From Ilex aquifolium (taxonomy: Eukaryota; Streptophyta; Magnoliopsida; Aquifoliales; Aquifoliaceae), in assembly GCA_951799425.1 (NCBI GenBank), contig OX637399.1, positions 16,918,501 to 16,982,500 on the forward strand: DNA of 64,000 nt, written 5' to 3'. The first letter of the stretch is position 1, and each line of letters starts with the position of its first letter. Shown in pieces: positions 1-12,200 of this stretch. The position numbers were made by a program, and so were the translations under genes. Below the pieces are notes generated by a model that saw nothing but the letters and a program-made list of their open reading frames with translations, was not told the origin of the DNA and did no database searches.

Positions 1-1820
1 CTAGATATGATTTCTTGAGCTTGATGATGAAATTGAGTACATTATGTGATTACATGTTTTGCGTGCTTTGAAGGTGTTGGTTATATGCCTTGGTGAAAAT
101 GAAATATGTATTGATGGGTTTAGTATGTTAATTGCATGCTTATGTGATAACATGCTTGAAAATGGTTATTGGATGAAATGTTGATATATGCATGCTTGTT
201 ATGTGTTGGCAAGGTGTTAAATTATGATATTTATATGCTTATGATATGAAGTAAATTGGATATGTTGATTTATCCTGACATTGTTCATATGACACTCATA
301 CATATCGAACATGTGGTTAGGGTGCAATTGGTACATTACATTGCATTCTCATGGGTACATCACATTCATGGTTATAAGACATGGGTGTGTGTGTGTGTGA
401 ATTGGCATCGCATTCATGGGTCATGGACATGAGTGTGGGTGTGTGCATGTGTCGTGGATCAAACACCAAATATTGGTGGTTGATATGTGGACTCGGGAAA
501 AAGTGGATCGACTATCCTCTTTGAGTTGCACGGTTGCATTGCATAAGGAAAACTTGTGTTGGGTAAAGCAAGAAGGGGCATGGCGACTTCCTTGGGTGAG
601 AAACCCTAAACCACTTGGTTCAGTCACTTTCCGGAGGTGAAATTCCAGAAAAGTGACATGGCCCACGGAGCCGGCGGTTGTGATACCAAAATCCGTTGCC
701 CAAAGAAAACACAAGGGATTTTTGTTATAAAAACACCCATTCAATGGGTTGAATCCAAAGATGATCGGATTATTTTATAAAACGAATGATTTCCTATTCA
801 AAACGACCATTGGATGTTTTTCTCCGTCGAAGGCGGATCATTACACTTTGGCATTACATTGTGTTGTGTGAGTCGGTGAGGACTCGGGTTGAAATGCATG
901 AGTGAGTGTCACCTCATTCCATGGCATGGCATTGTTGCATTCCAACATAGAATGCATATTAGCATGAAATGCTAGATTATATGTTTTATGTGATTATTAC
1001 ATGAGCATGAGCATCTAGGGGGAGAGTAGCCTTTGTAGGATTTTCTCTACTGGGCGTTGGCTCACCCTATACGGGAAACATTTCAGGTGCGGACTATACG
1101 CCGGTGGGAGACCCTCATACGGGACCCCAAGAATGAAGAAAAGCCGACTTGTGGCTTTTATGGTTTAACTTGTAAAGTTTTCGTATAAATTCCATTTTAA
1201 TGTGTAAATATATGGAATTGTATTAAATGGACTTCCATGGACTTTTTATAATGTAGAAAACATGAATATATATGTTTGGGTGACCTTGGAAAAGTTTGAA
1301 ATGAATTGGAAATGAAAAATTATTGAAATGGACAAAATCTGCCTTTGACTACCGGTAGTCAACAGGTAGTCGTGAACCAGAAGCGGGGCCTTAAGGGTGA
1401 AAGGGGGCCGACATGTGGCCTCTAACCAAGACTATTTTGTAAACTTATGTTAAAACTACATTTTGGCATGTAATGTATGTAGAAGATTTAAAGTTCTGAA
1501 CTTGTGTTATATATGTTTAATGCATAAACTTGTGATATTAGAGTATGGATAAATGGACCCGGTGTGGTCAATGTTTTCTTCTAAATGGACCCGGTGTGAC
1601 CAAAGATTTTATAAGAGACCTTGGATAGGTTATGTGTTTGCTTGGTGCACAGGGTGTGTTTGGGTAGAGCTCCCCATACAAAGGAGGCTCTGCCCGACTT
1701 TTGCTAAATCATGGATCCCGATGAATGGGGCATGACGTGTGATATTGAGTTACACTGTATCCATGAGTATTCCGCGGGTTGATGGGTGATCAACGGACCC
1801 CCGGATTTTGGGGTGTCACA
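1..1820 (+). mobile_element. Tekay-like LTR, 3' part, cut by window edge
   Basis: This is the downstream part of a Ty3/gypsy LTR. It ends in GGGGTGTCACA, the counterpart of the TGTGACGCCCC start of the minus-strand Tekay LTRs at 16284 and 23806. Around 1015-1200 it shares the GCTCACCCTATACGGG, CAGGTGCGG and AAGCCGACTTGTGGC stretches with the reverse complement of 16860-17000. A short GT run lies near 390. No primer site follows 1820, so this is a solo or 3' LTR, or one inserted into the family E repeat that begins at 1821. The upstream end lies outside the window, so its target duplication cannot be checked. It is clearly older than the Tekay copy at 16284-26238. Confidence 0.75.
1347..1372. 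repeat. CTACCGGTAG palindrome cassette (small)
   Basis: GACTACCGGTAGTC is a perfect 14-bp palindrome, followed by a half copy (AGGTAGTC). It is the smallest of the cassette clusters in the window and lies near the 3' end of a Tekay-like LTR, where the young Tekay LTRs carry GTACCGGTAC copies. Confidence 0.7.
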
Positions 1821-2200
1821 CATTGACCATAACCAACCACAAGGAAAAAAACCCACTCAGCTAAAATCTTGAAACACAATAATTATTTCCCAGTCGGTGC
1901 TTCTGATGTAGAGGTTGATATCTTTGTTCCTATACCATAATATTTCACAGGTAAGTGTCTAGTACTTTCATTTAACTCCATCATGCATGTATGCCTGTTT
2001 ACCCACTCACATATTAAAATTACCTCATCCTCCTCAATGGTGTATATGCAACCCATAAAACTCATGAAAAACCCATTTAAGGTCCATTGAATGGCTTAAC
2101 AAGGTCTTATCAATTACATAAGTGCTTAGAACATCACAACAAATTTGCAACAATTAACTCTAATGAACCGGTTAGTGGTAACCCATCAACCTAATGGAAC
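1821..2200 (-). mobile_element. Family E LTR remnant, left part
   Basis: This stretch aligns closely with 42785-43135, the middle of the long minus-strand family E LTR. Shared runs include CTTGAAACACAA, TTATTTCCCA and GATGTAGAGGTTGAT. It continues after the solo LTR at 4555. It is a broken piece: a Tekay-like LTR abuts it on the left, and on the right the family E sequence stops near 4835. Confidence 0.75.
2196..2200. repeat. Target site duplication GGAAC (left copy)
   Basis: Its partner is 4555-4559. The two copies are identical and flank the solo LTR exactly. Confidence 0.88.
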
Positions 2201-2699
2201 TGTAACACCCCGCATTTTTCTTTTATATATGTATATAAATATATAGTAAATAATTGTTTTAAAAATGTGGATATATGTAGTGACATAAGAATAAACCGTA
2301 GAAATAAATACTATGGAGATAATTTGATTGGGGAAGTTTACGTGTCGAAGATGTTTAAACTTGGAAAGAGTGAATAGACAAGTTTCTAAAGGTTTTTAGG
2401 TCAAAATAATGCTTCCATTGAATCCGGAAGGTCGAAAAACATTGTGAGAGGTAATAGGGATGTATTAGAAGTTAGGAAGAGTCCCGGAGTTAAAACACAC
2501 TTTAGAGAGAATTTGGGTAAAATGGGTCCTGGACACTACTTAGTGTTTTGGCCATAACTTTTTAGCCTTAAGTCCAATTGATCTGAAATTTTTACAGTAG
2601 ATAGTAGACATCTAGGGCTACAAAAGAGTGTGTCATGGAAATTTTCCAATTTAATCTCTAAATGGGTCAAAACTGCCCTGGAAGTTGCAGCAGACAAAG

Positions 2700-2822
2700 T
2701 GTACCGGTACTGGGTACCGGTACCATACAGTACCGGTACACAGTACTGTGTACCGGTACTTCGACTCCAGAAGGTTTGGGGTACCGGTACCATACGGTAC
2801 CGGTACTTGGTACCGGTACTAT
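2700..2822. repeat. GTACCGGTAC cassette, six to seven copies
   Basis: Copies of GTACCGGTAC or GGTACCGGTACC are packed into about 120 bp, interrupted by ACAGTACTGTG and a CTCCAGAAGG spacer. The array ends about 45 bp upstream of the TATA box of the solo LTR, so it occupies the U3 promoter region. Reading it in frame gives only runs of alternating Tyr, Arg, Val, Pro, Gly and Thr and no plausible protein. Confidence 0.85.
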
Positions 2823-2864
2823 CCGTCTGACGCCGCTAAACAGTTAAAAGTCGGGATTTTTGTG

Positions 2865-2874
2865 TTATAAAACC
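2865..2874 (+). promoter_or_regulatory. TATA box of solo LTR
   Basis: TTATAAAACC lies in an AT-poor setting, followed by a pyrimidine-rich leader and GAGAGAAAGAGAGAGAG near 2940. This is the expected U3/R arrangement of a plant LTR. Confidence 0.6.
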
Positions 2875-4554
2875 CATCCCACATCCCATTTGCCCCATTT
2901 CTTCATCTCCCTCTTACCCTAACCCTCCTAGAAACCCTTAGAGAGAAAGAGAGAGAGATAAAACTCAAGATAAAACGGAAAGACAAAGGGTTCACAAGTG
3001 ATTCAAGACTCAAACCCTAGGTTTCTTCAAGAGCATAAGGTAGGGGATTTCTTCCTATTCTCTTACATTGAGGCTAGGATTAAATTATATGTATTCTTTT
3101 GGTTCAAAATCATATATACTTGCTATTATTTACTTGATTCTTGATCCTCTTGCATTTATTGCCATGTTTTAAACATTGTGGTAGTTGGGTAACCATTAAA
3201 GGTCCCTTTTTCATTCTCAAACCCTAGTTTTAAGAAAAATGAATTTTTCCTCTTTACATTTTCTTTCTTCTCACCATCACAACCTTAGTGCTTGATGTTG
3301 TATAACAAAATGAGGTTTATGGTGATCTCTTGCTCTTTTTCTTCAATTTTGCTATGGTACAAATTGTGAAATTTGGGGATTTTGGGATTTCTGGTAAATT
3401 GAGAAAATGTTTGTAATGATATCTCTTGTATGATTGTTGTGATGGACTTGAATTGCTTTCGAGCATTGCCGTAGAGTGTTAGAGGTTAGTCTATCCCGGT
3501 GGGGGTTTATGGTATGGTTAGAATGGGAGATATTTGTGGGAATTTTATCGCTTGCGTGGTTGTACGATACGAACATGGATTACTATGGACCGGGTATCAT
3601 GTAGTGGGTATACGTCTTTATATGCCACGCGGGTATGAACTTTTCCTACCACATGGAGTGGGTAGACGCCTTTGTACGCCGTGTGGGTATAAACTTTTCA
3701 TATCGCTAATGATCACGGGTTAGTAACGTGGGTTGTATCGGGCACACAGTGTGGGTCATCGTGCATTGTACCATAAATTGTTTTGACAAGAGTTTCGGGA
3801 AGTATGGGATTCTGCGAGAACTTGTTGAAAACGGTTCATGGTAGAAGGAATTACCAATGGTATATGGTGTTTAGTTATCCATTTCGATTACTATTGCTAC
3901 TTAAACTTGAGATCTATTTAAAATGTCATGCTTTTCCTTCAAAATGTTATATATGCTATTTGTGAAAGTGAGACCAACCGTTTTATATGCTTTCTTAAAC
4001 CTTGTTTGAGTTTGGGAAGATTTTGCTACAGAGCTTCGTGCTCATCCGCTACAATTAACATTTTTCAGATTATGCTATAGAGGAGGAGCTTGGCGCTAAT
4101 GAGCCGGGCCTTGGGGAAGCCTCATTAGAGGGGTATCTGGATCCCGAGTGGGACATTTAGAGATGCCCCTTTTATTTTTGTACTAGACTAGGAACCAATA
4201 TGTACAGACATTGTAAAGTCTAGTTTCTTTTGAAATTCCGCTGCAATATATTCATGTAATTCTTTTGGGTTGTAATGGCCTTAGTTTGGCTTATTCTTTT
4301 GGGATGATTGTTGTGGATAGTATATATGGTGAATGAAATATTTTGGATTTGATGGTTAGATAGACCCGGTGTGGTCAAGGTATTATAAATGTACATGTTG
4401 TGAGTTTTGGGAGAGCTTCCCGTACGAAGGAGACTCTGCCCAAATTTTGTTAAAATTAAGAATGTTTCTTATTTGATGGATATATATTTAGTGCTCTCAT
4501 GATGTGAATGTTTTAGAATGTAATGCCGTCCAGGGTGGTATTTGGGGCGTTACA

Positions 4555-4835
4555 GGAACCCTTCCAATACTCTGATCAACTGGTTCAACACATGCTTCAA
4601 AGGTTGATCTGCAACCAGTACTCTGATCAACTGATTCAACACATGCTTCAACCGGTTGAACCCTGTTCCGAATTTCAGAACTTGGTTAAAAATTCATCTT
4701 TTATCACCCAACCCCAATTCTAACACCACACAACTTCTACTCAAGGCTCAAGGATGCATTTAGAAACAAAAAAACATGGAAATTCATGAGAATCTCTTAC
4801 CTCCATTGTGAACCGGTTCCTTTGGATCTCACAAT
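4555..4835 (-). mobile_element. Family E LTR remnant, right part
   Basis: This continues the E repeat after the solo LTR. It matches 43160-43470 (CCAATTCTAACACCACA, GGAAATTCATGAGAATCTC). It contains AACCGGTT words around 4650 and 4812. Its similarity to the other copy fades near 4830, where pol sequence of a different remnant begins. Confidence 0.7.
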
Positions 4836-4844
4836 ATAAATAGT

Positions 4845-7443
4845 GTCGCTACAATTTCAAAGTAAAAACAATAGCAGCAAGCTTGAAGTCATGAGTAGGA
4901 TAATTACATTCATGTGTCTTCAATTGTCTAGAGGCATACGCAACTACCTTCCCATGTTGCATCAATACACATCCCAACTCCTGATGTGAAGCATCACTAT
5001 ATATCACATAACCACCACTTCCCAATGGAATGGATAACGCCAGAGTCGAAATCAATCAAGTCTTTAACTCTTGAAAACTTTCCTCACTTTTATCATCCCA
5101 CACAAATTTCACATTCTTTCTTGTCAACTGAGTCAATGGTATAGCAATAGATGAAAAACCTTGGATAAATCTGCGATATAGCATGCTAACCCCAATAAGT
5201 TCCTTATCTCCGATACATTCCCTGGTTGTTCCCATTTCACCACAGCTTCCACTTTCTTAGGATCCATTTGGATGTCATCCCTAGAAATTACATGCCCAAG
5301 AAAAACCACCTTGTCCATCCAGAATTCAAATTTATTAAATTTTGCATATAGTTGCTTTTCCTGTAGAGTCTGTAACACAATTCACAAATGTTGTTTATGC
5401 TCTTCCTCACTATGAGAATATATCAAGATATCATCTATGAATATAATACCAAAAGAATCCAAGTATGGTCAGAATACTCTATTCACGAGGTCCATAAAAG
5501 TAGCTGATTCATTTGTCAAATCGAAAGACATAACCAAAAACTCATAGTGTCCATACCTGGTACGGAAAGCTATCTTCTGTACATCACGCACTCTGACCCT
5601 TAACTGATGATACCCAGATTTCAAATCAATTTTAGAGTAACCTTTGCTCCTTGTAGTTGGTCAAACAAATCATCAATTCGGGGGTAAAGAATACTTGTTT
5701 CGAATTGTCACTTTATTGAGCTTTCAATAGTCGATACATAACTACATTGTTCCATCTTTCTTCTTAACAAATAAAAATGGAGCTCCCCAAGGAGACACAC
5801 TAGGTTGAATAAACCCTCGATTCAACAAATCTTGTAATTGATCTTTCAATTCCATCAGCTCAGCTGGTTCCATTCGATATGGAGCAATAGATATAGGTCC
5901 AGCCCTAGCCTTGAGCTCAATAACAAAATCAATCTCCGTATCATGAAATAATCCTGTTAACTCATCCGAAAACACATCCGAAAATTTACAAACTATCGAC
6001 AAGTCAGATAATTTCAACTCGCCTTTACTGGTGTCTCTCACATATGCTAAATACCCTTGACAACCTTTCCTAAGCAATTTTTGAGTCTTAATTGCAGAAA
6101 TGAAGCAATTAGGTGTCATATGCCAATCATCTTGAAATTTGAACTCTGACTCATCTGGTATGAGAAAAACAACTTCTTTTCTAAAATAATCCACATATGC
6201 ATGATATGCAAATAAAAAATCCATTCCCAGTATTACATCAAAATCTTGAATATCTAAAGGAATTAAATCCACCAATAATTCATGTGTATTCACATTTACT
6301 ACACAACTCCTGTAAATAATACATGCGTACACCACATCACCCACTGGTGTAGAGGTAGCCAAGCAATGGTCTATTGGAATATAAGGTTGGTCCCAGTGTG
6401 TGCTAAATGCATATGCAACAAATGAATGCATAGACCTAATTGCTATTCTTATCAAGAATAGGAATCATACTTGTTATTACACTAGGAGAAGCTTGAGCAC
6501 TTTCTATGTCATAGCAAATACTCATCCCTGAGATCCTGAAGTACTAGTAGATCCCCTTCTTCCTCTCAGTGCACTTCCTTTTGAACCTCTACTACCTGGT
6601 GTCACACTTCACACTGATGATACTCCAACTGACCTACTCGGACAATCACACATTAGATGTCATGTCTGCCCAAAGCCATAGCCCCGTCACTCCCCACTTG
6701 ACATCGTTGTCGCACAATCTCGGGCTATTTGTCCATCCAATCCACATCTAAAGCAAGTAACACCCACTGCTCGACTACTAGATGCTCCTCTACCAGGCTT
6801 TCCCACAAAGAATTTAGAAAAACTTTGTCCCCGCGAGTAAGCCGAGGCTCTACCATAACCTGCACCTCTAGTCCGAGAGAATTATTTTCCTTGCTTTTTA
6901 GATCCCGAAGTTTGACCCACAAATTAGAATCCCCTAGCTGATGCACTATCAAATCTTCCTTTCTTAAATTGTTCATGTAGTCCCGCTGACTCTTGAACAT
7001 CCCTTTCACCCATAAATGCTTTATTCACTCAAGCTGAATAACTCGTTATTCAAAAGCAAACAAACAAGTTCAAATTGAGTATTCCAACCCGCATTGGAAC
7101 TTCTTGCATATAGCTTCATCTGTCTGAACAAAAGCTATAGCAAACCGAGACAGTGTAGTGAACTGCTTTTCGTACTCTGACACTGACATCTTTCCCTGAG
7201 TTAATGTCATAAAAGCCTATCCTGTCTATAGCGATATGACTTTGGAAAATACTTGACATTAAACTCTCTCACAAATTGATCCCAAATAACCAGTCTTTGT
7301 ACTTGAACCCTCTCATTGGCAATCGGAGCAGTCAACAATTGCTTTGTGGCTTCCCACCAAAATTGTTCCTCCTCTATCAACATAAAAGCTCCTAAGAAAA
7401 CTTGTTGTTCATTATTAGCCCCGACTACCTCAAAGATAGCTTA
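4845..7443 (-). pseudogene. Eroded gypsy (chromovirus-type) gag-pol, minus strand
   Basis: Reading leftward, the parts are: a gag tail with a zinc-knuckle-like CFRCG near 6760; a protease region near 6150-6300 with VILGMDFL; the start of reverse transcriptase near 5740-5930 with FVKKKDGTM; mid RT near 5133-5380 with LGHVIS; and RNase H at 4849-5055 with YSDAS and YASRQLK. No integrase is visible before the family E piece at 4835. The order fits a Ty3/gypsy chromovirus. The element is heavily broken, with many breaks and missing segments, and is an old fossil. Its 5' LTR is the piece at 7444-8329. Confidence 0.8.
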
Positions 7444-8329
7444 TGTGATTCCCCTAAATTCGGGGGTCTTTTCTCAACCTGTTGATCACCTATCAACCCG
7501 TAGAAGTACCCGTGAGTACCTTATAATCTGGTACCATGTTGTTAGACCCCGATCACTGGAATCATAACCAAAAAAGAATTTGGGCACCGTCTCCTTTGTA
7601 CTGGAGCACTACCCAACACATATACATGACCATTCCAAGGTCCAAACCCTAAGGTATAGGCTTAAAATTTTATCATTTGCATTATCCAAAAGTAAGGGCT
7701 CGAGAGGTGGTGTCTTAGCAAAGTTAAATTTAAAATTTTAGTTTTTGTGAAGAGGTACCGGTACCTCATATATGTGGTACCAGTACATGTGCCCTTTGGT
7801 TTCCAGGTATCGGTACCTATAAGTCATGATACTGGTACCTCGGCCCTCGATAAAGTGGTACGGGTACCTGTGAACTTGGGTACCGATACTTAAGTCCACT
7901 GTCTTTGGGGTACCAGTACCTGTATGCCTAGGTACCGGTACTCGAGCTCTCTGGATGCCAGGTACCTATATGGTACAGATACCTAGAGCCCATATTTCCC
8001 CCAAACATCTAAAAATTAAACTTTGACCATTCAATGTATACCACACCCATTCCATTCATTCTTTTTACAAAAGAATAATGTCCCATTACATGCCTTAGTC
8101 AAAATACAAGGTTCGTACATGATTTATACAATGCTAAAACAAAATTACAGAAATGATTACAAATGTAATTTAATAGCCATAACCCAAATCTTCCTTCAAC
8201 ACGGGCCCAAGTGAGGGCCATCTGCTGAAGCTTGTCCAACACCTGAAATATGGCCCCATAAAGGGTGAGCCATGCTCAATAGTGTATCTCCTAAGGAGGC
8301 TACTCTCCAACCCAGACGCATATGAAATG
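7444..8329 (-). mobile_element. 5' LTR piece of the eroded gypsy element (Tekay-like)
   Basis: The piece starts TGTGATTCCCCTAAATTCGG, like the Tekay LTR end TGTGACGCCCC. It holds the AAAGGGTGAGCCATGCTCAA and CTCCTAAGGAGGCTACTC block shared with 16970-17015. It is cut at 8329 by the family C LTR. A long palindrome cassette lies at 7752-7983. The shared TGTGA end and block order place it in or near the Tekay clade. Confidence 0.7.
7752..7983. repeat. Spaced GGTACCGGTACC array, about ten units
   Basis: Perfect and imperfect copies of GGTACCGGTACC recur every 20-28 bp, starting at 7755, 7780, 7808, 7829, 7857, 7880, 7910, 7932, 7962 and 7972. The first is part of a 16-bp perfect palindrome. Spacers are unique. 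The position corresponds to the cassette zone near the 3' end of the Tekay LTRs. Confidence 0.8.
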
Positions 8330-8588
8330 TGATTAACCCTAAATAATGTGTTAATGAATTAGGTTTGAAAGTTAAAAGTGTGCATGAATTAGGTTAAAAT
8401 AACTAAGTTATGGAAAATTAGGGTTAATGCAGAAGTTGGATATTTTGTAGGGTTTTGTATGGAATTACAAAAATTCAGGAGGATTCAAGTGTACAAACTG
8501 AATAAGGAGGGAGAGGCAAGTGTAATTACCAACTTAATAAATTAAAGCAAGGAGGTAGCTAGCATGCAAAAACTAGAGAAAACCCACC

Positions 8589-8627
8589 GTATGGACGATG
8601 GTCATGGGGTTCGGACGGTCCCTAAAC
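8589..8627. repeat. CCGTCCGGACGG-type cassette, degenerate pair
   Basis: Two half-matching palindromes (CCGTATGGACGATGG and GTTCGGACGG) lie about 17 bp apart, about 100 bp upstream of the TATA box. They correspond in place to 16203-16236 and 61924-61961. Confidence 0.55.
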
Positions 8628-8727
8628 TGCCTTAGTTCTCTCTCCTCAACCCATTGGTCTAGTTAAGCTGTAAATTCATCTGATTGGTTAGCAGGGATTC
8701 TGCCACCTTAAAAGCCCCTACCAGTGC

Positions 8728-8737
8728 TTATAAATAG
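8728..8737 (+). promoter_or_regulatory. TATA box of C1 LTR
   Basis: TTATAAATAG is followed about 70 bp later by a purine-rich leader (AAGAGAGAAAAGAGAG). The same TATAAATA core recurs in the other family C LTRs. Confidence 0.65.
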
Positions 8738-9849
8738 GCCATTTCAATCATTTTTTAGGGGATTCAACTAGAGTTCAATCAGTGATAAAGGGAAGAGAGA
8801 AAAGAGAGAAAGGAGGAGCGAGGCCCATCCAGAATCACTTTCCAGCCAGAATTCTCTACTTCTACATTTCTGTTATCCTTTCTACTTGGAAGGTTGAACC
8901 TCTCCCACTTTTGTGCCCTAGCCGGTAATAAGAGTGGCAGTGTTTCAGCTATTCCTCAGGGAAGAATTTGTTTTGTATTTTGTTTCGGTTGTAATGAGAT
9001 TATTTCATTCTTTTTTCTCATCTATAGCAATGAGGTGTGAGTAGTCCAGTTATACTCTTCGGTGAAGGGTGAATGAATGTGTAATTTTGTTTATGTTATG
9101 AAAATGTCGATGTTTTACTTATGCGTTAATGTTTATACCTCAATTGATGGATGGTTATATTTATAATATGCTCATGGTTTTGAACATTGAGCGATACTTA
9201 ATGCTATATATCATATTATCTATACTTATTACGTATTTCATGCATGATACAGTGATGTACGTAGTTGGGCTTTATGTAACAGTAGGGAGATTGGTTATAG
9301 ACGAGTAAAATCTTGCCATAGTCAATGCTTTTGATTCAATGCATAAATCGGAACTCTGTCATCACTGAATCATCAACCTACCGAATGAATAACTGGAGTA
9401 AGCCTTCTGAATGGTTCATCTTCTGGTTTACTAGGATTATTTGATTGAGGCATGGTAACAAGACCTTCTGGCTTACCTAATCTGTTGATGTGTTATGGTT
9501 CAATATACATCAAACCTACCGGTTAACTTTCCAGTAAAATGGGAGTTAATTGTTGTAAGGTGGCATTTCCAATACCTAAACAATATAATGCATGTTGAAT
9601 CCCCAAACTGAAGAGTGCCTTTTTATTATTGTCTTTCATAGTTTTAGTTAAGTTTTTATTTGATTGTTCTAAGCTCACACCACAAGCTGTTCCACTGCAC
9701 TTTGTATCTGCGACAATTTCACCGATGCGGTTTTGAATCCTGAAAGTTAGCTCACTGTGGGTTCGACCTTGGACTTAAACCAAGAAACACTACAATTTGA
9801 CTACTTATACTTGGGTGTATGACATAAATCAGTTTAGATCAAGTTTTTT

Positions 9850-9866
9850 TGCGTCGTTGCCGGGGA
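9850..9866 (+). promoter_or_regulatory. Primer binding site, tRNA-Asp type (C1)
   Basis: This closely resembles TGGCGCCGTTGCCGGGGA, the complement of the 3' end of plant tRNA-Asp(GUC). It lies 8 bp inside the LTR end. Confidence 0.75.
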
Positions 9867-9949
9867 GTTAGGGTGATTTCAAAATGAATAGGGAAGTTGT
9901 CTAGTTTGTGTTATATGTATATGCACTGTTTGTTGTATTTTTATTGTTT

Positions 9950-10960
9950 ATGTCTGTTAAGTCATCTGTAGGGTCTGAAAATTAGTCAAATCCTTCATCT
10001 CTGTCATCCTCATCGTCACAAACATCATTTGAGTTAAGCACGACTCATAACAATCAAAGGGAACAAGAGGTATTTCAGAATGTCCGACCTTTAAGAGAAT
10101 ACCTGCATCCCACACGCATTAGTGTCACATCAAGTTTTGCTTTTCCCACAAATGTTCCAAATTTTAACATTAAGGCAGGAACAATACAACTTTTACCATA
10201 GTTTCATGGTCTGGAGTCTGAAAACCCGTATTTGCATATGAAAGAATTTGAAGAAGTAGTGGTGCTTTGCAAGATAATTCTAAAATGGCCCGATTGAAAC
10301 TTTTTCCTTTCTCTTTGAAGGATAAGGCTAAATAGTGCCTAAATTCTTAGAAAGCCCAATCTATTCCAAGTTGAAAAGTTTTGCAAATCAAATTTTTTAA
10401 AAAAAAAATTCATGTGCATCGAACTAATGCATTGAGACATCAAATTATGAATTTTTCTGTAAAAGAAGGAGAATTTTTTTATAAATGTTGGGAGAGATTC
10501 AAGGATATTCTCCAAGCTTGCCCACATCATATATTTGAAAGTTGGACTTTAGTTGGTTTCTTCTATGATGCCCTCCCATCCGCACTGCATCAGTTTGTTG
10601 AAATGATGGCCCAGTGGGAATTCACGAGTAAGAGTCCCGAGGAGGCATTTGAGTTTTTTGACACCATTTCTGAGAGTTCCCAAATGTAGGACTCGGCCTC
10701 ACCAAATATTATTGAAACCAAGCCATCTTCATCCCAAGGAGGGAAATATGTGTTAAAAGAAGATGATGATCTAAGGGCCAGGATGACTACCTTGTCCCAA
10801 ATGCTTGAAGCCCTAGAAATGAAAAAAACCAAGGAAGTTTTTGTTGTGTTTTCCACTGAGCAGTCATGTCAAATCTGTGCATTGTCAGGACATCCCACGG
10901 GGGAATGTCCCACCATTCCAGCATTCAAAGAGGTTTTAATGGAACAAACTAATGCCATTT
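9950..10960 (+). pseudogene. C1 gag region (fossil)
   Basis: It has the same opening and PLREYLHPTR block as the open gag at 63492. It then shows the capsid-type retrotransposon gag fold (HMKEFEE, LFPFSLKD) and a zinc knuckle CQICALSGHPTGEC at 10867-10908. Gag packages the element RNA in a virus-like particle. The region is broken in several places. Confidence 0.75.
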
Positions 10961-11264
10961 AAAATTTTAACAAGCCTTCAATCCCTATTCTGATACCTAT
11001 AACCTAGGGTGGCGGAATCACCCGAACTTCAGTTAGAAAAACATAAAACCTGTGAGTCAGCCACCAGGTCCACCTTCACCACAACCACAGACTCAACAGC
11101 CTTATCAGCCTTATTAACCCCCACATAAGAGGAGTTTAGAGGATACTATGAACCAGTTCATTCAGAGTCAAATGAGTTTCAATACTCAGACCACCCATGC
11201 ATTTAATGATTTCAAAGCTCAAACTTCATAGAATATTGAGGATATAAAGAGTCATCTAGCCAAA

Positions 11265-12200
11265 TTGACCCAATCTTTGAGCACAACAGAGAAGGAAAAA
11301 TTTCTATCTCAACCTAAACCTCTACAGGGTCAAAACCAGGCTAATGTTGTGTCTTCCGAACCTTCCCCGAGTCAAGTGCTAACAATTACCACATTGAGAA
11401 GGTGTAAGGTGATTGACAAGACCATTAAAGCCAAAACTCTTGGGCCAATAGCTGAGTCAATCTCAGTAAATGAACCAATTGAGTCCGAATCTCGGATTGA
11501 AAAGGAACTAGAACCACCTTATGAAAAAGAACATTCATGTCCTGTTCTGTTACCTTTTCCTCATAGAGTCAAGAAGCTTCAATCTTTGAACAATCATGCT
11601 GAAATCTTTGAGTTGTTTAAGCAAGTAAAAATTAACATCCCCCTATTGGATGCAATCAAGCAAGTCCCATCCTATGCCAAGTTTTTAAAAGATCTTTGCA
11701 CAGTGAAAAAAAGGATTAATGTATAGAAAAGAGTATTTTTAACTGAACAGGCTAGTGCCATCATTCAACACAAGGCCCCTCTCAGGTACAAAGATCCTAG
11801 AAGTCCTATAGTTTCATGCATAATCAAAAAAATTTGGATTGAGCAAGCCCTGCTTGATCTTGGAGCCAGTGTTAATTTGCTTCCATATTCGGTCTATGAG
11901 CAGTTAGGTTTGGGTGAATTAAAACCCACCAATGTCACATTACAATTGACAGACCGTTCTGTAAAAAATCCACGTGGAGTTGTGGAGGATGTACTTGTTC
12001 AAGTTGATAAGTTCTATTTTTGAGTTGATTTTATTGTTTTAGAGACACAGCCTGTTCTGCACGTCTCTACACAAATCCTTGTCATTCTAGGTCGACCATT
12101 CCTAGCTACATCAAATGCATTGATTAATTACAGGAATGGAATCATGAAACTTTCATTTGGAATCATGACTTTGCAATTGAATGTGTTTGACATTGCAAAA
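11265..12200 (+). pseudogene. C1 gag tail and protease region (fossil)
   Basis: The linker contains PFPHRVKKL and QVKINIPLLDAIKQVPSYAK, which is also present in family B at the matching place. The aspartic protease follows with LDLGASVNLLPYSVY and VILGRPFLAT. The protease would mature the Gag-Pol polyprotein. The region is broken. Confidence 0.75.

Larger units (their letters stand above)
2201..4554 (+). mobile_element. Solo LTR (gypsy type) with 5-bp target duplication
   Basis: The LTR begins TGTAACACCCCGC and ends GGGGCGTTACA, so it has TG...CA ends with inverted terminal words. It is flanked by the direct repeat GGAAC at 2196-2200 and 4555-4559. There is no internal region, so it is a solo LTR left by recombination between the LTRs of a former full element. 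Removing the LTR and one repeat gives continuous family E sequence, and the unoccupied paralogue is visible near 43160 (GGTTGGAACCCTTCCAGTAC). A palindrome cassette at 2700-2822 lies directly upstream of a TATA box near 2865. The clade is not certain; the general layout is chromovirus-like. Confidence 0.88.
8330..9841 (+). repeat. Family C 5' LTR (1512 bp)
   Basis: The limits were set by comparison with the minus-strand solo LTR at 41250-42623, which has the mirror ends. It contains a CCGTATGG...TTCGGACGG cassette (8589-8627), two CCAAT boxes in inverse form (ATTGG near 8652 and 8680), a TATA box at 8728, and the conserved 3' block CTACAATTTGACTACTTATA before its end. Confidence 0.85.

Noticed and set aside
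7752-7983. Evenly spaced repeat array resembling a CRISPR array
   Set aside because: Units are 12-bp palindromes with variable decay inside a plant LTR, and no cas-like genes exist here. The same motif appears in many LTRs, so it is an LTR cassette.
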